NCBI GenBank assembly: GCA_041493955.1
Contig: JBGPZW010000166.1
Coordinates: forward strand, 1-7,189
From: QHYU01 sp041493955
GTDB lineage: Bacteria > Acidobacteriota > Terriglobia > Acidiferrales > UBA7541
Reading direction: 5' to 3'
Length of the DNA stretch: 7,189 nucleotides
A program made the translations under genes and the position numbers. This document shows positions 1-4,622 of this stretch, piece by piece. The notes beneath the pieces are model-generated. The model ran no database searches and was not told the origin of the DNA. It saw only the letters and a list, made by a program, of their open reading frames with translations. Position 1 is the first letter of the stretch. The number at the start of each line of letters is the position of its first letter.

Positions 1-1
1 C

Positions 2-493
2 GAATATTTCAAGTCGCTCGATCCCCACGCCGTGGGAGATCCGGTGGACTGGGCCGGGCCCGGTCCCGCTCCGGTGTGGCTCGATCTGGCGCGGGAGTAC
101 ACGGAGCGCTGGCATCATCAGCAGCAGATCCGCGACGCGGTGGGCAAACCCGGCCTCAAAGAGCCCCGATTCTTTGCTCCCGTGCTGGATGCTCTTGTTC
201 GCGCCCTGCCCCACACCTACCGCGACGTCCGCGCGGAGGAGGGCACTGTCGTGTCGCTCGTCATTACCGGCGAGTCTGGGGGCAAATGGTTCCTTCTCCG
301 CGAAAACGGCAAATGGAATCTCTATCTCGATGCCGCTCGCGAACCCGCCGCCGGCGTGGTCCTCGATCAGGAGACGGCGTGGAAATTGTTCACCAAAGGC
401 ATCAGCAAGGAGCAAGCGCGAGCACATGCGAAGATCCTCGGCGATCAGAAACTGGCCGCGGAGGCCCTGGCCATGGTCTCCGTCATCGCCTGA
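2..493 (+). CDS. DinB/maleylpyruvate isomerase-like protein, C-terminal part (5' partial)
   Basis: The reading frame is already open at base 2, so the true start lies to the left of the window; the internal GTG at 32 is not a convincing start. About 163 residues are visible, ending in TGA at 491-493. The first part carries an E-x-T-x-R-W-H-H-x3-I-R-D-A stretch (visible residues 32-46), which resembles the last helix of the DinB/mycothiol-dependent maleylpyruvate isomerase N-terminal domain, where a His helps bind a metal. From about residue 80 onward the protein looks like the small SCP2-like C-terminal domain of the same family: G-K-W-x-L and W-x-L-Y strands, a T-A-W-K-L-F stretch, and a final G-D-x-x-L-A helix. 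Members act on small electrophilic or thiol-linked metabolites, but most have no proven substrate. The fold call is fairly firm and the reaction is unknown. The gene converges on the hydrolase gene with an 18-nt gap. Confidence 0.75.
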   Translation, partial: EYFKSLDPHAVGDPVDWAGPGPAPVWLDLAREYTERWHHQQQIRDAVGKPGLKEPRFFAPVLDALVRALPHTYRDVRAEEGTVVSLVITGESGGKWFLLRENGKWNLYLDAAREPAAGVVLDQETAWKLFTKGISKEQARAHAKILGDQKLAAEALAMVSVIA

Positions 494-511
494 AGGCAAA
501 TCTTCGCCGCT

Positions 512-1597
512 TCACTCACGTTGGTAGGGTTGCAGATGACGACTCGTGGATCGGGCCGAAGCGACGATTTTCGCTACGGCGTCAATCACAATCTGTGGCT
601 TTTCCGTAGGTACCTGGTGACTTGTCCCCCGCGCCAGGACGAGCGAGGCATTCGAGGACAGCCGCGTCAAATCGCGTTGCCGCCGCATCCAGGTGTCTTC
701 GCGCGGCCATCTTTCCTGCTCTTTGTCCGAAGAAGTATAAGCTTGCGGGTCGTGGGCAATGACCACCAGTGGGAGGGCGCCCAAATCGCCGGCGGCGACC
801 ACCTGCGCTGCGCTCTCTGCCGTGGACTCCCGCATCCTCTGATAGGTCTCGACATATCGTTTGCAGCTCGGCGGCCCAATCGGGCAGCGCCCCAGGAATC
901 GCGGAATCCCGAACGGCGCCGTCATCCGATAAAACCAGTAGCGCCATTTTTCCGATCGGGGGATCGGCCGCCCAAAGTATCGCTCCGGGTGCACCGAATC
1001 TACCAGGACAACGCCGGCTACTTCTCCCGGGTACAGTGCCGCGAACATCCTCACACTCATCCCGCCGTAGGAGTGCGCCACCAGTACGTACGGACCCGGG
1101 ATTCCCGCATGTTCGAGTAGCACGTGCAACTCTTCCGCCATCTTCTTGCTCGTTCGCGGGAGTGGCCCGGGCTCGCTCCAGCCAATTCCCGCATGGTCAT
1201 AGGAGCAGACGCGCGCGAATTGCGCGATGCCGGGTTGCACTTGCTCCCACTGCCTCGCCGTCAGCGCGAAGCCGCTCTCCAGCACCACGGTGGGCGAACC
1301 CGCGCCGGTGCAGTTCAGATGCAGGCGATAGCCGCCTACATCCACCAACTGACCGGTCATGGGGAACCTTTGGGCGTCCCGTGCCTCCACGCTTCGCTCC
1401 CAGAAAAATCCTACCAGCGCCAGCCCACTGACGAGCAAAAGCAGTCCGAATAGCCAATACCACGCGTGAGAGGCAGTGCGTTTTTCGACCGCTCGCCCAT
1501 CACCCCCAATTGGCATCCTCGGCGCGAAGCATCCCGGACCCCAAGGAAAGGGTTTCGATTCCCTCCGCTGCCTGCCTGTGGCTACTTTTCGAAGCAT
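512..1597 (-). CDS. membrane-anchored alpha/beta hydrolase
   Basis: A 361-residue alpha/beta-hydrolase-fold protein. An N-terminal hydrophobic segment (about residues 46-66, rich in Leu/Val) is followed by E-R-S-V-E-A-R-D, which looks like a single membrane anchor or uncleaved signal. The catalytic core begins near residue 85 (L-V-D-V-G-G-Y-R-L-H-L). It contains C-S-Y-D-H-A-G-I-G-W-S (131-141), the nucleophile elbow A-H-S-Y-G-G with Ser176, and a C-terminal G-T-S-H with His327 as the likely catalytic base. The acid is either Asp200 in V-L-V-D or Asp283; I cannot decide. The first Gly of the usual G-x-S-x-G is Ala174. Substrate is unknown; an ester is most likely. It lies 58 nt downstream of the glycosyltransferase gene on the same strand, so it may share that transcript. 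The start at 1597 is chosen for its good ribosome binding site; Met28 (1516) would be closer to the usual length in this family but lacks one. Confidence 0.88.
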   Translation of the reverse strand: MLRKVATGRQRRESKPFPWGPGCFAPRMPIGGDGRAVEKRTASHAWYWLFGLLLLVSGLALVGFFWERSVEARDAQRFPMTGQLVDVGGYRLHLNCTGAGSPTVVLESGFALTARQWEQVQPGIAQFARVCSYDHAGIGWSEPGPLPRTSKKMAEELHVLLEHAGIPGPYVLVAHSYGGMSVRMFAALYPGEVAGVVLVDSVHPERYFGRPIPRSEKWRYWFYRMTAPFGIPRFLGRCPIGPPSCKRYVETYQRMRESTAESAAQVVAAGDLGALPLVVIAHDPQAYTSSDKEQERWPREDTWMRRQRDLTRLSSNASLVLARGTSHQVPTEKPQIVIDAVAKIVASARSTSRHLQPYQRE

Positions 1598-1605
1598 AGT
1601 GCCTG

Positions 1606-1610
1606 CCCTC
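1606..1610 (-). promoter_or_regulatory. ribosome binding site of the hydrolase gene
   Basis: GAGGG on the minus strand, 8 nt before the ATG at 1597-1595. It decides the start: the internal ATG at 1516 has a GAGG directly against it, with no spacing, so it would be poorly used. Confidence 0.5.
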
Positions 1611-1655
1611 GGAAATTACCGGCAACTACCGATTCAATACTCCAATCTTGCTGGC

Positions 1656-2888
1656 CTATTGGTGATAGGTTTCTGAAACGGTTCCATCAGCCTGAATGAA
1701 CGACTTGAGCCAGCGATAAATGTGCCGGGCCAGTTTTCCAAATCCCTCAGGAAGATAGGTGAGGAACAACAAGCCCGCAGTTCTCGGTTGCCAGATATTC
1801 AGTCGCAGGCTGGCGGCCAAATGTTTTCGCGCTTGGCGATGGTCGCCATTCATCATGAGTAAGTCGCCCAGCCAGGCATTCACGTCGGCGAGCTTTGCAT
1901 CGATCAAGCCTTGGGGCAGGCTAATTCGGTCACGATCTTGCGCGAGCCTAATCGTGACTGTCTTCAGGTAGTTCTGGGCAATGTAGATGAATTTTGAAGG
2001 ATGGGTGAGCCGGTCCGGTAGTCCCGTTTGATAAACCATTGTGGCCAGATCGGTGAAAGCTACGGGTCCCTCTCGACACGTTCGCAGGTAAAAATCAAAA
2101 TCTTCCCCCGACACTTGCAGGGTCGTATCGAATTCACCGACCTTTTCTAGGCGCTCGCGCCGGAGAAGTACGGTGGAGGTGTGCACCAGATTCCCCAGAA
2201 TCATTGGGGAATAGATCTCACCGACATAGAGTTTTCCGTTCTTGACGAGGGGTTCGAGCTGCGGGGCAACTGTCTTCAGTGCATAGGCCTGGTGGAAGAG
2301 TTCGTCGAAGGTGTACCTGCGATACGCGTGGTACATCACTGCCAGGTAATTCGCGCTAATCAGCCTGCCCTCAGCATTGAACGCCTCCATGTCGGACCAG
2401 ATCATCCCGGCTTCTGGAAGCGCGCGAAGGCAGGCAAGTTGAAGCTCGAGCTTCCAAGGCTTCCAGAAATCGTCGGAATCGAGAAACGCGATGTACTCGC
2501 CTTGTGCTTCCCGGAGTCCACGATTGCGGGCGGCTGCGACCCCCTGATTCTCCTGGCGAATGTACTGCACGCAACGGCGTGAGCGGCGAGCCGAGATTAG
2601 GTCATGGGTTTCATCTGTAGAACCATCATCGACGATGATCAGCTCCACGGCATCATGGGTTTGCTGCAAAACGCTGTGCACGGCTCTGAGGAGGCAATAA
2701 GCCCGGTTGTACGTGGGCAGGATTACGCTGATCAGAGGTTCTGCAGGTGCGCGACGAAGCGTTGGCACGCTTGTTCGGTCTGGTTGATCAGCAACCAAGA
2801 AGTGCGGCAAGTGCGGGCGATCGGCCTGCGGAACAACTTGCACGCGAGACGTCACTTCCAACGGCACTTCCCGTGGTTCCGATGTCAT
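1656..2888 (-). CDS. family 2 glycosyltransferase
   Basis: A 410-residue inverting GT-A glycosyltransferase, expected to transfer a sugar from a nucleotide-sugar donor to a growing glycan at the cytoplasmic face. After a variable 50-residue leader comes the family 2 core: L-I-S-V-I-L-P-T-Y-N-R at residues 52-62, V-D-D-G-S-T-D-E-T near 86-94, the N-Q-G-V-A-A-A-R-N-x-G stretch near 114-124, and the metal/nucleotide-binding D-S-D (137-139) in F-L-D-S-D-D. S-G-E-D-F-D-F-Y-L-R near 260-269 supplies the likely catalytic acidic residue of the E-D motif. There is no membrane segment. The last 70 residues are helical and contain a single L-G-D-x7-G-D-x3-A-x3-L-x3-L-x-L pattern that resembles one TPR-like repeat. 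The frame stays open to 3101, but the ATG at 2888 is chosen because the extra 71 residues look non-native and would overlap the upstream gene. That ATG lies 4 nt after the acyltransferase TAA, so translation is probably coupled; its own Shine-Dalgarno is weak. Donor and acceptor sugars are unknown. Confidence 0.92.
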   Translation of the reverse strand: MTSEPREVPLEVTSRVQVVPQADRPHLPHFLVADQPDRTSVPTLRRAPAEPLISVILPTYNRAYCLLRAVHSVLQQTHDAVELIIVDDGSTDETHDLISARRSRRCVQYIRQENQGVAAARNRGLREAQGEYIAFLDSDDFWKPWKLELQLACLRALPEAGMIWSDMEAFNAEGRLISANYLAVMYHAYRRYTFDELFHQAYALKTVAPQLEPLVKNGKLYVGEIYSPMILGNLVHTSTVLLRRERLEKVGEFDTTLQVSGEDFDFYLRTCREGPVAFTDLATMVYQTGLPDRLTHPSKFIYIAQNYLKTVTIRLAQDRDRISLPQGLIDAKLADVNAWLGDLLMMNGDHRQARKHLAASLRLNIWQPRTAGLLFLTYLPEGFGKLARHIYRWLKSFIQADGTVSETYHQ

Positions 2889-2892
2889 CGGC

Positions 2893-4131
2893 TTAGCTCG
2901 CCCGAAGTCGTCGATAGAATTCCCGCAGCAGACACCACAGCTTCTCCGGGATGTGTGCGCGAAGCCAATCCTTGCTTCTCTGGGCGCTCTGGGCGACGAG
3001 CAGGGCGCTAGCTCCTTTGCTGAAGGGCCGCGCGCAAGCCATGTGCAGATAACCGAGGCGGTACGCGCCCCAGCGGGCCTTGTACGGATCATCTCCGCCA
3101 AGGAAGTCGTACGCGCGCACGCGGCGGCGGATCAATTCCTGCATGATCATGGCTCTCAGGACCCGACCGACGCTGTAGGCGGCATAGTTGGGATCGAAGC
3201 CGGCTTGCAGAAAACTGTACGTTCCGGCGTACGTCATACCAAATTCTGCGGCCGCGGGTTTGCCATCCAACTCAAGTAGCCAGAAGTCGAGCCAACCTCG
3301 GGCCAGCAGCCGCGTCGCCACCTCGGCGTAGAATCTGCGCTTCTGCGGCGAATACAGGCTGCCGGTTTGACCCCGGCTTTCCCAGCGCTTTGTATGCAGG
3401 GAGAAAAACTGCTCGAGGCAGTCCGGCAGTTCTCTCACGGAATCGCACCTTCGCAACCGAATCTGAAAATGAGCTTGCAGGCGTCGCGCACGATAGGACA
3501 ATTGAGATCGCATGTTCTTGGAAAGCGAATGCAGGCAAATGTCCCAAGTACTTGGCAGTTGAAGAATGTAGCCGGAAGTTTCGCTCTCGACGACGCGCCA
3601 CTCTCGCGCTGTCATCTGATTCCGCAGCTCGCTGGCCACAGGAGACGAGCTTGGCACCGTGTTCAACGCCAGAATGTCCCATTCCGCAGCATTTTGCTCC
3701 AACCAATCGAGGACTTCGCCGACCACGGCGCGCTCACTGCCTTGCCGGACGATCCAGTCGAGATTCTCCGAGCCTCCGAAGCCGTCACCAATCAAGCGAA
3801 GCAGCCTTGCAGAAACGCCGGGAAGAATCTGTTCTCGAGAGCGCATCAGAGGCACAAGGGCCATCAGTTCTCCGCCTGCGTCCGTGCAGAACAGGAGCTT
3901 GAGTTCGTGCCCTGGCCCCTGGGAGTCCCACCAGGACCGTATCCATTCCCAAGTGAGGAAAACGGTCCGGGCAGCAGTGCCGGCCAAGAGCTCGTTCCAG
4001 GCATTCTCAAGCTCCGGCAAGCCCTCCCAGCTCCGTAGTTCTCGTATCCGCGACCGAGACACTGTGTGGGCCGATCGCTGCTCCGCCAGCGGCGGAGACA
4101 ACACGGACATGTCTTGATTCGAGACTCTCAT
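2893..4131 (-). CDS. CelD/BcsL-like acyltransferase (Acetyltransf_6, GNAT fold)
   Basis: A 412-residue protein of the kind called cellulose-biosynthesis CelD-like or GNAT-family N-acetyltransferase (BioF2-like Acetyltransf_6). Features typical of the family: an N-terminal half with F-L-T-W-E-W-I-R-S-W-W (58-68); S-K-N-M-R-S-Q-L-S-Y-R-A-R-R-L (204-218), a basic helix seen in these enzymes; F-F-S-L-H-x-K-R-W-x-x-R-G (242-254); then the GNAT-like core with A-A-E-F-G near 294-298, Y-S-V-G-R-V-L-R-A (319-327) and the closing Y-D-F-L-G-G-D-D-P-Y-K-x-R-W (341-354). Relatives are found in exopolysaccharide and capsule clusters, where they are thought to acylate sugars or lipid-linked intermediates; the exact donor here is unknown. 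No membrane segment is seen. It is first in the minus-strand block. The ATG at 4131 has AAGGA touching it, too close for an ideal site, so Met8 (4110) is possible, though it has no clear site either; an in-frame stop at 4159-4161 excludes a longer protein. Confidence 0.88.
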   Translation of the reverse strand: MRVSNQDMSVLSPPLAEQRSAHTVSRSRIRELRSWEGLPELENAWNELLAGTAARTVFLTWEWIRSWWDSQGPGHELKLLFCTDAGGELMALVPLMRSREQILPGVSARLLRLIGDGFGGSENLDWIVRQGSERAVVGEVLDWLEQNAAEWDILALNTVPSSSPVASELRNQMTAREWRVVESETSGYILQLPSTWDICLHSLSKNMRSQLSYRARRLQAHFQIRLRRCDSVRELPDCLEQFFSLHTKRWESRGQTGSLYSPQKRRFYAEVATRLLARGWLDFWLLELDGKPAAAEFGMTYAGTYSFLQAGFDPNYAAYSVGRVLRAMIMQELIRRRVRAYDFLGGDDPYKARWGAYRLGYLHMACARPFSKGASALLVAQSAQRSKDWLRAHIPEKLWCLLREFYRRLRAS

Positions 4132-4222
4132 TCCTTCAGGGCCAGTTCTTGCTGTTTGTCATAGAGCAATCGCTTGGGCTCGACAACGGAGTCAGTGTGC
4201 CTGCACGGCACGAGGACAGAAG

Positions 4223-4240
4223 GAAGGGGGCGTCCCCTTC
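4223..4240. repeat. GC-rich perfect inverted repeat (hairpin 1)
   Basis: GAAGGGG (4223-4229) and CCCCTTC (4234-4240) are perfect inverted copies around the 4-nt loop GCGT. The 7-bp GC-rich stem would form in DNA or RNA of either strand. Neither arm is followed by a T-run, so it is not a standard intrinsic terminator. Its right flank resembles a sequence at the end of the window (7174-7186). Confidence 0.5.
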
Positions 4241-4248
4241 TCTTGGCA

Positions 4249-4283
4249 GCTTCCCCTTTCGCTGCTTCATGACCCGGGGAAGC
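4249..4283. repeat. GC-rich perfect inverted repeat (hairpin 2)
   Basis: GCTTCCCC (4249-4256) and GGGGAAGC (4276-4283) are perfect 8-bp inverted copies separated by 19 nt. It begins 8 nt after hairpin 1, and the two together look like a compound palindromic intergenic repeat of REP/BIME type. That class assignment is inference from shape only. Confidence 0.5.
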
Positions 4284-4303
4284 CCCACCTTTCACCCTAC
4301 CGA

Positions 4304-4317
4304 GGTGCATACGCACC
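4304..4317. repeat. short perfect inverted repeat (hairpin 3)
   Basis: GGTGC (4304-4308) and GCACC (4313-4317) flank the 4-nt loop ATAC. It is small and could be chance, but it continues the palindromic tract of hairpins 1 and 2 within about 100 nt. Confidence 0.35.
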
Positions 4318-4497
4318 CCGTGCCGGGTTGTGGTGATGATAGCGGTTTAAGTCGGCTGAAAGCTATCCGGCTTGCGATAGAGATTTTTTCTGGCAGCGAG
4401 GAAGGCTAACGGATCGGCTTAGCGGTCGATTCGCGCGTATAGCCTTAGTTATATGCCTCCCTGTTTTCTAAATGAGGTCTTCGCTGCACGGCAGGGC

Positions 4498-4526
4498 TTG
4501 ATTCTGCTCAACAGGAATGTTCGAAT
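4498..4526 (+). promoter_or_regulatory. possible sigma-70-type promoter of the kinase operon
   Basis: TTGATT (4498-4503) as a -35 and TCGAAT (4521-4526) as a -10 are 17 nt apart; each matches 4 of 6 consensus bases. It would leave a leader of roughly 90 nt before the kinase ATG. The palindrome at 4528-4537 would sit just downstream of the -10, overlapping the start site, a repressor-like position. The match is weak and could be chance. Confidence 0.25.
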
Positions 4527-4537
4527 AGCTGGCCAGC
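4527..4537. promoter_or_regulatory. candidate operator, upstream copy
   Basis: AGCTGGCCAGC contains the perfect 10-nt palindrome GCTGGCCAGC (4528-4537). It differs at one base from AGCTGTCCAGC at 4592-4602, inside the larger dyad before the kinase. Centres of the two dyads are 65 nt apart, close to six helical turns. Binding by the neighbouring regulator is inference. Confidence 0.3.
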
Positions 4538-4588
4538 AGGCTTCCCCGGAGCATTCGAGTCGAGGGTCGACGCAACCGCTTTGGTCTG

Positions 4589-4606
4589 GGCAGCTGTCCA
4601 GCTGCC
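4589..4606. promoter_or_regulatory. perfect 8-2-8 dyad, candidate NarL-type operator or leader hairpin
   Basis: GGCAGCTG (4589-4596) and CAGCTGCC (4599-4606) are perfect inverted copies around the 2-nt spacer TC, ending 16 nt before the kinase ATG. The inner 7-2-7 arrangement equals the spacing known for NarL binding sites, although the bases differ from the NarL consensus; the operon encodes a NarL-family regulator. In RNA the same bases could fold as a 6-bp stem with a 6-nt loop next to the ribosome binding area. Which role applies, if any, cannot be told from sequence alone. Confidence 0.4.
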
Positions 4607-4622
4607 GGGGTTCGGATTGGAA

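Larger units (their letters stand above)
4132..4622. other. divergent intergenic region, about 490 nt
   Basis: This stretch lies between the minus-strand acyltransferase and the plus-strand kinase, and must contain the promoters of both. I see no convincing gene in it. The half next to the acyltransferase (about 4223-4317) is GC-rich and palindromic. The middle (about 4337-4460) is AT-richer, with a T6 run at 4384-4389. The half next to the kinase holds a weak sigma-70-like promoter and two related dyads, each listed separately. A TATCAT hexamer on the minus strand (4341-4336) could be a -10 for the acyltransferase, but no good -35 is in register. Confidence 0.6.

Noticed and set aside
488..497. 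GCCT-GA-AGGC palindrome at the convergent gene ends as a bidirectional terminator
   Set aside because: The stem is only 4 bp with a 2-nt loop and has no T-run on either strand.
621..629. CTTGTCCCC resembling the repeat at 7171-7179
   Set aside because: It lies inside the hydrolase coding sequence and only nine bases match, with no hairpin context; chance is enough to explain it.
521..1431. Long plus-strand open frames (521-1120 and 769-1431)
   Set aside because: Both are antisense to the alpha/beta hydrolase, whose catalytic motifs are clear; their Arg/Ser/Pro-rich translations look like GC-rich shadows.
2889..3101. Upstream extension of the glycosyltransferase frame to an ATG at 3101
   Set aside because: It adds 71 residues of Arg/Ser/Pro-rich sequence without family resemblance and would overlap the acyltransferase gene by over 200 nt; the ATG at 2888, just after that gene's stop, is far more likely.
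3367..4038. 223-residue plus-strand open frame
   Set aside because: It lies wholly antisense to the well-supported acyltransferase gene; composition is that of a shadow frame and no family is recognisable.
4581..4622. TTG start for the kinase at 4581
   Set aside because: It would add 14 residues before the first membrane helix and place the perfect dyad in coding sequence; the ATG at 4623 directly before helix 1 is preferred.
4132..4622. Riboswitch, for example a cyclic-di-GMP class, in the leader regions
   Set aside because: No conserved core of any riboswitch class I know could be matched; only simple inverted repeats are seen.
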